From Chitinophagaceae bacterium (GTDB lineage: Bacteria; Bacteroidota; Bacteroidia; Chitinophagales; Chitinophagaceae), in the NCBI GenBank assembly GCA_016721085.1, contig JADKJI010000005.1, positions 186,001 to 250,000 of the forward strand: a stretch of DNA of 64,000 nucleotides, given 5' to 3'. A program made the position numbers and the translations under genes. The notes beneath the pieces were generated by a model, which was not told the origin of the DNA, ran no database searches, and saw only the letters and a program-made list of their open reading frames with translations. Below are positions 26,429-35,456 of this stretch, piece after piece. How positions within the stretch are numbered: the first letter of the stretch is position 1; every line of letters starts with the position of its first letter.

Positions 26429-28915
26429 TTATTCTTCGAAATAGACCCTTTTTACCCGGGTTGAAACGCCCGTAAGTATCTCATAAGGAATAGTCTGTGC
26501 CCATTGAGCTACCTGCTTTACAGATATTTCCTTCCCAAATAGTATTACAGTATCACCTTCCTTAACATTACCAGCTTCTGAAATATCCACCATTGTCATA
26601 TCCATACAAACAGTTCCTATTACAGGAGCAATAACCCCGTTAACCCATACTTTTCCAACTCCATAACTAAGGTTTCTGGGGTAGCCATCGGCATATCCGA
26701 TACGGATTGTAGCTATTGTAGTGTTCTTATCCAAAACCTCCTTATGGCCATACCCCACTGACTCTCCTTTTGCTACTTTCTTTATCTGTGCAACAGTACT
26801 TCGTAAAGTCGAAACTTCCTGTAAGGCTTTCTGATTGTCGTCGATTCCATACATACCAATACCCAATCTTACCATATCTAATTGAAGCTCCGGATGGCGT
26901 GATATGCCAGATGTGTTTGCAATATGTCTTAAAAACCCATAAGGAACAAGTGCACTGATCTTATCGGCATATTCCGTAAAAAGCTGTAATTGCTTTTGAG
27001 TGAAATCATCCTGCTTTTGGTCTTCACTTGCCACTAAATGAGAGAAAACCGATTGCACTTTAAAAAGATCAGTTAGTAGTAGTTCAGATAAAACAGGCAA
27101 TTCGTTGCCAGCAATTCCAAGGCGATTCATGCCGGTTTCCAGTTCAATGTGAACAGGAAAATGTCTGATACCCTGTTTACTTAGAAAGTCAGCAAATGTT
27201 TTTACCAAATCAATTGAATACAGATCTGGTTCCAGGTTATATTGAAGCAATGCATCAAAGCCGGCATCTTCCACATTCATTACCATAATTGGCAAATGGA
27301 TACCCGCCTTCCTTAACGCCACTCCTTCATCTGTGTAGGCCACCGCCAGATAATCTATCTTATGATACTGCAGCACCCTTGCTATTTCAAAACTGCCTCC
27401 ACCGTAGGCAAAAGCCTTCACCATCGCCATTACTTTTACTCCTGGCTTCAGCAATTGCTGATACTGTTTCACATTACTTATGAGTGCATTCAGATTTATC
27501 TCCAATAATGTTTGATGCTGCTGCTGCACTAACAACCGATCTATCTGCTCAAAGGCAAATACCCTCGCTCCTTTCAACAGTACCGTTTCTTCTTTAAAAG
27601 TCAATTGCTGAAATGCTGCCAGAAAGTTTTCAGTAGTCTTGAAAAACAAAGTCTCCATTCCTTGTACCTGGTCAAACAATCCCCGATTGAGTGTGATCCG
27701 CTCTCCAATTCCAATTAATCTGGTGACCTGTCTTTGTTGCAATGCTGCTGCTACTTGCTGATATAATTCCTTTTCAGGCAATCCACTTTCCAGGATATCG
27801 GAAAGTATGACGGTACTTTTCTCCTGTTGTCTTTGCTGAGTAAGAAAATCAAGCGCAATTTTAAGTGAGTTGAGATCGGCACTATAACTATCGTTTATGA
27901 TAGAACAATGATTGATTCCCTTCTTCAATTCCAATCGCATTGCTACAGGTATCAACTGCGCCATCCGCTTTTTTATTATAGCAGAAGAGATTCCAAGATG
28001 AAGCAGTAAACACCAACAGTGAATCGCATTTTCTATAGATGCGGCATCTGTAAAAGGAATACTTACATCAATAGTCTCTCCTTTCCACACCGCTGATATA
28101 AGCGTTTTCCCTTCATCCTTATACAATGTCAATATCTGAAGGCTAGCTTCTGATACAGTACTCCAGTTGATAATGGTAAAAGGCGTTCCCTGTCCCTTAC
28201 TTAACTGCTGCCATAAAGCAGCCACAGCTTGTTGCACTTCAGGATCGTCTTTACAATAAATCAGATAACTAACATCAGTGAATAGTCGTAATTTCTCATT
28301 CACTTTCTGCCTGTTATTCAGGAATCCTTCACTATGGGCACTGCCAATATTGGTGAAAATGCCAATAGTAGGCTCTATTACTTTCTTAAGCCTTTCCATC
28401 TCCCCACTTTGTGATATTCCTGCTTCGAATATTGCCAGTTGATGCGATTCATTCAGCGGCCATACACTTAGTGGAACTCCAATTTGGGAGTTATAACTTT
28501 TCGGGCTTCTCAATATTCTATAATCGTCATGAAGCAATTGAGACAACCATTCTTTAACAATCGTCTTGCCATTACTCCCTGTAATACCGATAACTGGAAT
28601 ATTGAACTGTTTCCTTTGAAAGCCAGCCAATGTCTGTAATGCAATAAGGGTGTTCGAAACTTCTATAAAAACAGCATCAGGAAAAGCGTCCTGATTAACG
28701 GGATCGCTTATGACAAAATATCTTACCCCTTTTTCATAAAGTTCTTCTATGAAAATATGGCCATCTCTTCTTGCACCTTTCAATGCAAAAAAAATGGTGG
28801 TAGAAGGAAAAGTCAGTTGCCTGCTATCGGTAAGAATATGATCTATCAGACCCTCTCCCGTAACAGGTGATTTACTTTTTAATACCTGAGCTATTTGTTG
28901 GATTGTGTACGACAA
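26429..28915 (-). CDS. MurF-alanine racemase bifunctional fusion
   Basis: An 828-residue cytoplasmic fusion. The N-terminal half (about 1-450) is UDP-N-acetylmuramoyl-tripeptide:D-Ala-D-Ala ligase (MurF). Its ATP loop is GITGSNGKT (110-118), with AIFEAGISQSGEM and NDSYSADLNS further on. The C-terminal half (about 460-828) is alanine racemase. The PLP-lysine motif is VKAFAYGGG, and HIELETGMNRLG, MVRLGIGMYG and GTVCMDMTMVD follow. Together they make D-alanine and consume D-Ala-D-Ala for peptidoglycan precursors. The fusion is a known Bacteroidota arrangement. It lies 16 bases upstream of nothing on the same strand except the preceding terC gene, with which it is probably co-transcribed. Confidence 0.96.
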   Translation of the reverse strand: MSYTIQQIAQVLKSKSPVTGEGLIDHILTDSRQLTFPSTTIFFALKGARRDGHIFIEELYEKGVRYFVISDPVNQDAFPDAVFIEVSNTLIALQTLAGFQRKQFNIPVIGITGSNGKTIVKEWLSQLLHDDYRILRSPKSYNSQIGVPLSVWPLNESHQLAIFEAGISQSGEMERLKKVIEPTIGIFTNIGSAHSEGFLNNRQKVNEKLRLFTDVSYLIYCKDDPEVQQAVAALWQQLSKGQGTPFTIINWSTVSEASLQILTLYKDEGKTLISAVWKGETIDVSIPFTDAASIENAIHCWCLLLHLGISSAIIKKRMAQLIPVAMRLELKKGINHCSIINDSYSADLNSLKIALDFLTQQRQQEKSTVILSDILESGLPEKELYQQVAAALQQRQVTRLIGIGERITLNRGLFDQVQGMETLFFKTTENFLAAFQQLTFKEETVLLKGARVFAFEQIDRLLVQQQHQTLLEINLNALISNVKQYQQLLKPGVKVMAMVKAFAYGGGSFEIARVLQYHKIDYLAVAYTDEGVALRKAGIHLPIMVMNVEDAGFDALLQYNLEPDLYSIDLVKTFADFLSKQGIRHFPVHIELETGMNRLGIAGNELPVLSELLLTDLFKVQSVFSHLVASEDQKQDDFTQKQLQLFTEYADKISALVPYGFLRHIANTSGISRHPELQLDMVRLGIGMYGIDDNQKALQEVSTLRSTVAQIKKVAKGESVGYGHKEVLDKNTTIATIRIGYADGYPRNLSYGVGKVWVNGVIAPVIGTVCMDMTMVDISEAGNVKEGDTVILFGKEISVKQVAQWAQTIPYEILTGVSTRVKRVYFEE

Positions 28916-28931
28916 GGTTTGCTATAATTAT

Positions 28932-29897
28932 TTAAAGGGAACCATCCAACTTATCTGGTGGAATTCCTTTCTTGTTTACGAAAATGGAATAGAATATGGA
29001 ACCTGCAATACATACAGTGATTACTCCAAGCGATATGAAGACCTGAGTGGTCTTTTCAAACCATTGGCTTACCCAATGTTCTCCCAGCATTTTCAACCCT
29101 ATAAACACCAGTACAACAGCAATACCTTGTTGCAGGTAATCGAATTTACTTACTGCGCCTCTCAATAAAAAGAAGAGGGATCGCAATCCTAATACAGCGA
29201 ATATATTAGATGTATAGATCACAAGATTACTGCGTGATATACCCATTACTGCCGGTATGGAATCAAGTGCAAAAACCAGATCTATTGCCGCCAGCATTAT
29301 CACTACAACAAACAAACTCGTATACACAGGTTTTCCTTTTTCACGAATTACATACTTCCCGCCACCATCAGTACTTGTTAATGGAAGGAATTTCTTCATG
29401 TAGATATATACTTTGGAATTGTGCGGATCAAATTCTTCATCTTCATTGGCAGTAAACATCCGATAGCCTGTATAAACAAGAAATACTCCGAAAATATAAA
29501 GTATCCATTCAAACCGCTGTACCAGTGCCACACCCACAGTAATGAATATGATTCGGAATATTATTGCCATCAGGATACCGATCAAAAGCACTCTTCCATA
29601 ATATTTCTCCTTAACACCAAACGAAGTGAAGATGAGTATGAATACAAAAATATTATCTATGCTTAAACTCCATTCCATCAAATAAGCACTTAAGTATTCA
29701 AATGCCATTTGATGTCCCATTTCCAACCACATGAACACAAAGAAGCCAAAGGCCAATGCCACCCAGAACAAAGTTTGATACAGTGCCTGTTTTATTGTGA
29801 CTGTCGTATTCTTCTTACTCAGCAAGCCAAGATCAAATGCCAGAGCTAATGCCAATACGATACCGAAAACCAGATAAGTGATTTGATTGGGATTCAT
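28932..29897 (-). CDS. TerC/Alx-family integral membrane protein
   Basis: A 321-residue protein with about nine membrane segments. The TerC signatures are present: LAFDLGLLSKK (about 20-30), the acidic SIDNIFVFILIF (about 76-87) and DLVFALDSIPAVMGIS (about 200-215). The family is linked to metal-ion (manganese) export and, historically, tellurite resistance; which applies here cannot be told. I start at the ATG at 29897 because a TATCTTTA box (29920-29913) lies inside the longer open frame. The stop is 16 bases before murF-alr. Confidence 0.9.
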   Translation of the reverse strand: MNPNQITYLVFGIVLALALAFDLGLLSKKNTTVTIKQALYQTLFWVALAFGFFVFMWLEMGHQMAFEYLSAYLMEWSLSIDNIFVFILIFTSFGVKEKYYGRVLLIGILMAIIFRIIFITVGVALVQRFEWILYIFGVFLVYTGYRMFTANEDEEFDPHNSKVYIYMKKFLPLTSTDGGGKYVIREKGKPVYTSLFVVVIMLAAIDLVFALDSIPAVMGISRSNLVIYTSNIFAVLGLRSLFFLLRGAVSKFDYLQQGIAVVLVFIGLKMLGEHWVSQWFEKTTQVFISLGVITVCIAGSIFYSIFVNKKGIPPDKLDGSL

Positions 29898-29961
29898 GAA
29901 ATAGATTAGATATAAAGATACGCAGTATTGAAGTGATGCAGTATTATAAGACGGTTGTGAA

Positions 29962-31674
29962 TTACCGCTGGTATTTACGTTTACGGAGTGCCTGGAAAAT
30001 AGCCCCAAATAGCAGTATAAGCAGCACTGGACCACCTATATTAATTATCTGCCAGAAGGTTTTGTCCGATTCCACCTTTTTAGGGTCTAATAACCGCAGG
30101 GTGAAGTCTTTTGATCTTGTTTCCAGAATCCCTGAATTATTAACCAGATATTCAAGGCTATTGAGTATGAAATCTTTATTTGCGTATTGTGTTTGCGTAA
30201 ACTGATTGAGGCCCATTTCAAGGGGTCCCTGCTGTTGTGAAAATACATTCGACACAATATCGGCATCAGATATCACAATCATTTTTGTAGGAACCGAAGC
30301 CTGTGGAAGAAAAGGCTGCTGGTACAAATTGGCCATCGTATCCAATACAGCACCCGACAACCGGTTACTATACAAAGAAGAAAATTTTCCCTCCAACAAA
30401 ACTGCAATGGGAATATGCGACCTGTTGAATGTCTTAATATCATCTTCTGTCTTTACACTATTCAATGAAACCATTGCTGGCGTTACCAGAGTTCTTGAAT
30501 TAGCGGAAGAAGCGAGTAATATTGTTTTTGATATCCCTGCTGTCTTGATAGTATCTATGGAATTGGGGAAGAGTGATAATACCTGGCCAAGGTTTTTTGC
30601 AATTGGATGACCAGAATAAGAATTCAGCAAAGGGAAATATGGCCATTCGGTCAATTGCATCTGTGGCTTATCACCATAATTACCTACCACCAGAGGAACT
30701 TTATCGCATTGAAGGTCTTGTACAAGATCCGGGTTTATCCGAACCCCATATTTAAAAAGCTGATCTTCCAGATTAAGATTCCTGTCGAAAGCTATAAAAT
30801 CGCTTTGCTTACGCATCAGGCTATCCATTTCCGCATACAAACGATCAATCATCCATATAACTTTCCCACCATTCATTATATACTGATCAATCTTCAATTT
30901 CTGTTTGTCATTGAAGGGAACCACTGGTTTTACGATAACTATTGCATCAAATACCTGTGGAATGATATTGACGCTATCAATTGGAAGAAACGTAAATCTG
31001 TAATTCGGCTTCAGCGTTCTTTCAATAAAATCGTAAATATTATAGGTCTGTGGTTCACCATTGCCTAAAAGATATCCTACAAGAGGAACTGTATCAGTTG
31101 TTATCTTTTCGATCCCACTAATTAGTTTATATTCAAGCAAAGCCTCCACATTATTCAATGAGTTCATTGCTTTCACTGGGTCTCCTCCTTCTAATGAAAC
31201 CCCTTGCATAAAATCTACTGGCAACACTCTATCGCCATAGGTCAAAACAGCCCCTGGGAAAAGATAGCGTTGCTCTTCTCCTTCTCCTTCTTTTGCTTTT
31301 ACTCTTACGTTTGTTGGACGAAGTCCCAATCGCATCAGCGAATCCATAGTATACCCCGTAGTGGAATCCTCACCAGGACGAGTGAATGTAACCTTTATAT
31401 TTTGAGTTCCGTATTCTTTGAATTCCTGCAGTAGTTCTTTGGCGCTATTCCCCAATTTTTTAAATCCTGCAGGCATATCGCCTTCCAGAAAAACAGTTAT
31501 GGAAACCGGGTCTTTTAAATTCGTTAGAAGCTTTTTTGTAGGAGCCGCCAGAGTATATCTTTTCTCCTGGGTAAGGTCGAAACGGAAATGGATTTCTGAT
31601 GCCAGGAAATTTATCACAATCAATCCTGCCAATAACAGCAACCAGCTATATTTTGATGAAAAGATTTTTTTCAT
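29962..31674 (-). CDS. gldG: Gliding motility ABC-transporter auxiliary protein GldG
   Basis: A 570-residue membrane protein with an N-terminal membrane segment (about 9-27), a long periplasmic ABC_transp_aux domain (for example KVIWMIDRLYAEMDS near 270) and a C-terminal membrane segment (about 543-562) followed by a basic tail. GldG works with the permease GldF and the ATPase GldA in Bacteroidota; the trio is needed for gliding in Flavobacterium, although GldA is encoded elsewhere. The gene begins 9 bases after gldF, so the two form an operon. No gldA lies in the window. Confidence 0.93.
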   Translation of the reverse strand: MKKIFSSKYSWLLLLAGLIVINFLASEIHFRFDLTQEKRYTLAAPTKKLLTNLKDPVSITVFLEGDMPAGFKKLGNSAKELLQEFKEYGTQNIKVTFTRPGEDSTTGYTMDSLMRLGLRPTNVRVKAKEGEGEEQRYLFPGAVLTYGDRVLPVDFMQGVSLEGGDPVKAMNSLNNVEALLEYKLISGIEKITTDTVPLVGYLLGNGEPQTYNIYDFIERTLKPNYRFTFLPIDSVNIIPQVFDAIVIVKPVVPFNDKQKLKIDQYIMNGGKVIWMIDRLYAEMDSLMRKQSDFIAFDRNLNLEDQLFKYGVRINPDLVQDLQCDKVPLVVGNYGDKPQMQLTEWPYFPLLNSYSGHPIAKNLGQVLSLFPNSIDTIKTAGISKTILLASSANSRTLVTPAMVSLNSVKTEDDIKTFNRSHIPIAVLLEGKFSSLYSNRLSGAVLDTMANLYQQPFLPQASVPTKMIVISDADIVSNVFSQQQGPLEMGLNQFTQTQYANKDFILNSLEYLVNNSGILETRSKDFTLRLLDPKKVESDKTFWQIINIGGPVLLILLFGAIFQALRKRKYQR

Positions 31675-31683
31675 GAGAATCCC

Positions 31684-32406
31684 TTACCGTTTTAAAAGGT
31701 TACGATGCGTAATGACTAAGAAAAGAAAGATGACACTGAAGAAATAAACGATATCCCTGCTATCGATCACTCCCCTGCTGATACTGCGGTAATGGAAATC
31801 GATACCGAGCATCTCGATATAATAATCAGCCCCTGACTGTAAAGCCGGGATACGGCTAATAGCATTAAAGCCACTATATACCAGAAAGCATACAAATGCA
31901 CTTAAGATAAAGGCTACCACGGCATTGCTGGTGAAACTGCTGCAGCAAATTCCAATAGCGGTGAACACAGCACATAGAAAAACGAGTCCTATATATGAAC
32001 CGATTGTACCCCCGGTATCGATACCACCCTCAGCAGAAAGCTGTTGAATACTCAACAGGTAAATGAGGGTTGGGACGAGTGCCAAACAAACCACCAGTAG
32101 CGCCCCCATATACTTGCCCATGACCACCTGCCAGCGATGTAAAGGCCTGGTTTGCAATATTTCAAAAGTACCGCTCTTGAATTCTTCCGAGAAACTGCGC
32201 ATAGTAATAGCAGGAACCAGCAAAAGCAGGATCCAGGGGGCCAGCTCAAAAAATTTTGAGAGGGTAGCATACCCAAAGTCGAGAAGGTTAGAATCGGGGA
32301 ATACGAACAGGAACAACCCGTTCAACAATAAGAAAACCGCTATGGCAATATATCCGGTCAGGCTACTGAAGAACTGCCGGAATTCCTTTTTACATACAGA
32401 CCACAT
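31684..32406 (-). CDS. gldF: Gliding motility ABC-transporter permease GldF
   Basis: A 240-residue ABC-2 type permease with six membrane segments. It starts MWSVCKKEFRQFFSSLTGYI and shows the family's RSFSEEFKSGTFEILQTRP (about 66-84), the loop that contacts the ATPase. It is the first gene of the gldF-gldG pair. A TATTTTCG sequence (32419-32412) directly upstream may be its -7 box. Its upstream region faces the divergent candidate small RNA. Confidence 0.94.
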   Translation of the reverse strand: MWSVCKKEFRQFFSSLTGYIAIAVFLLLNGLFLFVFPDSNLLDFGYATLSKFFELAPWILLLLVPAITMRSFSEEFKSGTFEILQTRPLHRWQVVMGKYMGALLVVCLALVPTLIYLLSIQQLSAEGGIDTGGTIGSYIGLVFLCAVFTAIGICCSSFTSNAVVAFILSAFVCFLVYSGFNAISRIPALQSGADYYIEMLGIDFHYRSISRGVIDSRDIVYFFSVIFLFLVITHRNLLKR

Positions 32407-32448
32407 GGGTACGAAAATACTGGATTATCAGGATTTCTAAAGAAGATG

Positions 32449-32478
32449 TTGGCCGATTCAAATAAAATCCTATATTCG
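32449..32478 (+). promoter_or_regulatory. Bacteroidota promoter for a candidate small RNA
   Basis: TTG (32449-32451), a 19-base spacer and TATATTCG (32471-32478) match the TTTG / TAnnTTTG pattern with one -7 mismatch. No coding frame follows before the terminator at 32568-32590. Confidence 0.5.
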
Positions 32479-32483
32479 ACATC

Positions 32484-32590
32484 CCAAAACGAACCATCCT
32501 ATAAATTAAATAATAATACGGTTTCTGGCGATTGCCCCATAAGTTGTAACCAAAACCAACTGCACAGACCCCTCAATGAGGGGTTTTTTT
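32484..32590 (+). ncRNA. Candidate small non-coding RNA, about 105 nt
   Basis: The stretch lies between a promoter-like element and a strong intrinsic terminator, and no sizeable frame or ribosome site is present. Internal pairing includes GGC-GATT-GCC and AGTTG with CAACT before the terminator stem. It does not match 6S RNA, tmRNA, SRP RNA or RNase P RNA as I know them. The exact 5' end is inferred from the promoter. Confidence 0.45.
32568..32590 (+). terminator. Intrinsic terminator of the candidate small RNA
   Basis: ACCCCTC and GAGGGGT form a perfect 7-bp stem around AAT, followed by seven T. No plus-strand gene ends nearby, so it should belong to the transcript from 32484. Confidence 0.8.
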
Positions 32591-32622
32591 ATGCCCTTTT
32601 GGACCGGCTTGTTTAAATACAC

Positions 32623-32761
32623 AAATACAGGACCTTGATGTAAAGGATATTTGGGATGCACAGGATGAGGTTTTACCTGGATAGGTGCTTGTCTTCAAGC
32701 ACTTCAAAAGAATAATTATCCTGTACATCCCAAATATCCTTTCCATCAAGGTCCTGTATTT
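32623..32761. repeat. Long inverted repeat, family F2
   Basis: Arms at 32623-32666 and 32718-32761 match as inverted copies at 42 of 44 positions. The 51-base centre holds a further hairpin (GTGCTTG-TCTT-CAAGCAC). The arm sequence (AAATACAGGACCTTGATG...) recurs as single copies at 32913-32957 and 35934-35978. No terminal duplication or transposase was found. Confidence 0.85.
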
Positions 32762-32912
32762 AAAATTCCTTGAATCCCTGTCGAAAGAAAATCCAAATCA
32801 CTGTTAATCATATAAATCACATCAATCCCAGTTTGTATTGGCTGTTAATCCTGTATTTCCTTAAATCCTTTAATCCTGTTCCAGACAAAAAAGTGTTCCG
32901 AAGAAACACAAC

Positions 32913-33082
32913 CATCCTGTGCATCCCTGTTATCCTTTCTCATCAAGGTCCTGTATTCGTCGCGCAGCGACCCGCTGCGTCTCTATGTGAGAAATGCAAT
33001 AACCGCAGAGACGCGGAAGCGCAGAGATGTATTCCCTGCGCCTCCGCGTCTCTGCGGTAAAATGTATTTGTATTATTTTTGT
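32913..33082. repeat. Composite repeat block (F2 arm plus F1 palindrome)
   Basis: A single F2 arm (32913-32957) is joined through TCGCGCAGCGACCC and TCTATGTGAGAAATGCAATA to an F1 palindrome (33001-33060). The whole block is nearly repeated in the same orientation at 35934-36104. It lies just downstream of iscA. Frames reading through it are artefacts of the repeat. Confidence 0.85.
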
Positions 33083-33117
33083 CTTAGTACAAGTCTGTCC
33101 AAAGGCGGACACTGGTT

Positions 33118-33471
33118 CTACACCGAAAAACTCTCCCCACACCCACAAGTCCTGCTGGCATTTGGATTACTGAAATAAAAACCCTTCCCATTCAATCCAT
33201 CGCTGAAATCGAGAGTGGTGTTTACGAGGTAAAGAAAGCTCTTAAGGTCGGTAACTACTTTCACTCCATTATCTTCGAATACCTGGTCGGTTGGTTTCAT
33301 CTCATTATCAAAATCAAGTTTATAGCTTAATCCTGAGCAACCGCCTCCTACTACACCAACGCGCAGGAAGTAAGAGCTGTCACCGGTAACACCGGCATCA
33401 TCCATAAGCTTCGACACCTTTTCTCGGGCCTTATCGCTTACATAAATTCCATTATCTGTAGCTACGCTCAT
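33118..33471 (-). CDS. iscA: IscA/HesB-type iron-sulfur carrier
   Basis: A 117-residue A-type carrier that accepts Fe-S clusters from IscU and passes them to target enzymes. The three conserved cysteines are visible in GGGCSGLSYK (about residue 40) and in the C-terminal CGCGESF (about 111-115). It starts at the ATG at 33471 (MSVATDNGIYVSDKA) and is the last gene of the iscS-iscU-iscA order. It begins 86 bases after the repaired iscU frame ends. Confidence 0.93.
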   Translation of the reverse strand: MSVATDNGIYVSDKAREKVSKLMDDAGVTGDSSYFLRVGVVGGGCSGLSYKLDFDNEMKPTDQVFEDNGVKVVTDLKSFLYLVNTTLDFSDGLNGKGFYFSNPNASRTCGCGESFSV

Positions 33472-33557
33472 AGTATTCTTGTTCTTGAACCAGGTCTTAT
33501 AATTCCTTCTACCGGAAAATATCCAATAGCAATTATTAAAGTCCTTCCAGGTTAATT

Positions 33558-33976
33558 TTAGTGAACCACTTTCTCATCGAACTGGATAGCTTCCATTCCG
33601 TTCTTGGTACGATAGTCGTTGATAGCTGCTTTGATAGCATCTTCGGCCAGCACTGAGCAGTGGATCTTTACAGGGGAAGATTCAATTCTTCCACGATTGT
33701 CATATTGTCGATAGTCAATGCTTCGTCAACGCTCTTTCCTTTCAGCCATTCTGTAGCTAATGAAGAAGAAGCGATAGCGCTACCGCAACCGAAGGTTTTA
33801 AATTTGGCATCAGTGATCATACCAGTGGTGTCGTCCACTTCAATTTGAAGTCTCATTACGTCACCGCACTCTGGTGCACCAACTAAGCCTGTACCAACAT
33901 TTTTCTTGCTCTTATCCAGTGTTCCCACGTTTTTTGGGTTCTGGTAGTGGTCGATAACTTTTTCTGAGTATGCCAT
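33558..33976 (-). pseudogene. iscU: Fe-S cluster scaffold IscU, frameshifted (probably a sequence error)
   Basis: IscU holds nascent clusters built with sulfur from IscS. MAYSEKVIDHYQNPKNVG, Cys37 (GAPECGDVM) and Cys64 (FKTFGCGSAIASSS) are present. The frame then stops at 33668 after VEELNLPL, before the third cluster cysteine. One extra base in the G4 run at 33673-33676 (C4 on the coding strand) restores LPPVKIHCSVLAEDAIKAAI and continues to a stop at 33558, giving about 139 residues, the normal length. A 102-residue IscU would lack Cys107 and should not work. The gene is normally essential and its neighbours iscS and iscA are intact, so a missing consensus base is likelier than a real loss. 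Confidence 0.93.
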
Positions 33977-34098
33977 AGTGGAATAATTTGAAAATTTGAA
34001 AATAAATTAATTTGAAAATGAAAACCGTCAACCTTTCGAGAGGAATGTTCAACTTGAAACCATTTTCAAATTTTCAAATTGAACACATTTTCAAATTC

Positions 34099-35316
34099 CT
34101 AGTGATGCGCCCACTCAATCGAATTCATATCAATCCCTTCTTTATACATTTCCCAGAGCGGACTCATATCTCTTAACTTCAAAACTGTTTTGCTTACAGC
34201 ATTGATGGTATAATCGATTTGATCTTCGGTAGTGAAACGGCCCAGACCGAAACGGAGAGAGCTGTGTGCCAGGTCATCACCTAATCCGAGAGCTTTTAAT
34301 ACATAACTTGGTTCGAGAGAGGCTGAAGTACAAGCTGAACCAGATGAAAGGGCGATATCTTTATTAAAGCCCATCATCAATCCTTCACCTTCAACATATT
34401 TGAAAGAGATATTAGTTACATGAGGAAGGCGATGTTCACGACTACCGTTTACATAAGCTTCTTCCAATTGTAATAAAGCGTTTTCCAATTTATCTCTCAA
34501 CTTACTTAGGCGTTTTGCATCATCTTCCATTTCAAGCATTGCCAGTTCACAGGCTTTACCGAAACCAACGATACCAGGAACGTTGAGGGTACCGCTACGC
34601 ATTCCTCTTTCATGTCCACCACCATCTAATTGCGCGGTTACTTTTACACGTGGGTTCTTGCGACGAACATATAAGGCACCGATTCCTTTCGGACCGTACA
34701 TTTTATGTGCAGTAATAGCCATGAGGTCAATACCATCTCCCTGAACGCTTACTGGAATTTTACCTACAGCTTGTGTTCCATCTGTAAAGAACAGAACACC
34801 ATGTTTGCGGGCGATAGCACTTATTTCACGAACCGGCTGAATAGTTCCGGTTTCATTATTGGCATACATTATAGCAATGAGAACCGTTGTTGGCTTGATA
34901 GCAGCTTCCAATTCTTTAAGGTCTATCAACCCTTCTGAATTCACTTCCAGATAAGTCACTTCACCACCTTCTTTCTCGATATGCTTACAAGTATCCAAAA
35001 CAGCTTTATGTTCTGTTGTAGCGGTGATGATATGGTTGCCTTTGCTGGCATACATATCGAAAACACCTTTTATAGCGAGGTTATCACTTTCAGTAGCTCC
35101 TGAAGTGAAGATGATTTCTTTAGGATCAGCACCAATCAGTTTGGCTACCTGCTCACGGGCATAATCAACAGCTTCTTCTGCCTGCCAGCCAAAAGGGTGA
35201 TTACGGCTTGCGGCATTACCATACTGGTTAGTAAAATAGGGAATCATAGCTTCCACCACCCTTGGATCGCAAGGTGTTGTGGCGTTATGGTCCAGATAGA
35301 TCGGTAAATTAATCAT
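34099..35316 (-). CDS. iscS: Cysteine desulfurase IscS
   Basis: A 405-residue PLP enzyme that converts L-cysteine to L-alanine and a persulfide for Fe-S cluster assembly. It begins MINLPIYLDHNATTP. His103 in TATTEHKAV contacts PLP, Lys205 in ITAHKMYGPKG binds it, and the persulfide cysteine is Cys329 in SSGSACTSASLEPS. I start at the ATG at 35316 since the -7 box (35359-35352) lies inside any longer frame. It leads the iscS-iscU-iscA set. No IscR-type regulator or chaperone gene is nearby. Confidence 0.95.
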   Translation of the reverse strand: MINLPIYLDHNATTPCDPRVVEAMIPYFTNQYGNAASRNHPFGWQAEEAVDYAREQVAKLIGADPKEIIFTSGATESDNLAIKGVFDMYASKGNHIITATTEHKAVLDTCKHIEKEGGEVTYLEVNSEGLIDLKELEAAIKPTTVLIAIMYANNETGTIQPVREISAIARKHGVLFFTDGTQAVGKIPVSVQGDGIDLMAITAHKMYGPKGIGALYVRRKNPRVKVTAQLDGGGHERGMRSGTLNVPGIVGFGKACELAMLEMEDDAKRLSKLRDKLENALLQLEEAYVNGSREHRLPHVTNISFKYVEGEGLMMGFNKDIALSSGSACTSASLEPSYVLKALGLGDDLAHSSLRFGLGRFTTEDQIDYTINAVSKTVLKLRDMSPLWEMYKEGIDMNSIEWAHH

Positions 35317-35351
35317 ACAAGAATTCAGTTTTAAATCTCTCTCAATAAACA

Positions 35352-35359
35352 CAAAAATA
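35352..35359 (-). promoter_or_regulatory. Bacteroidota -7 box for the isc cluster
   Basis: TATTTTTG on the minus strand lies 35 bases before the iscS start. It shows that the longer frame beginning at 35352 is not translated. Confidence 0.45.
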
Positions 35360-35456
35360 CCTCAAATGGTTCTATTTTTAGAGTACGAAAGGCTCCGGGA
35401 CCTTTATTTTACCGATTTCGTAAACCCGCGTCCTTACTCATTTACAATCAATTACC

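Noticed and set aside
30607..31068. A 153-codon plus-strand frame
   Set aside because: It is antisense to gldG and has no similarity to a known family.
32770..33178. Frames encoding RDAETQ/RRDAEAQ-type peptides
   Set aside because: They are translations of the F1/F2 repeat block; the recurring CRRDAETQ-like text appears wherever the palindrome occurs.
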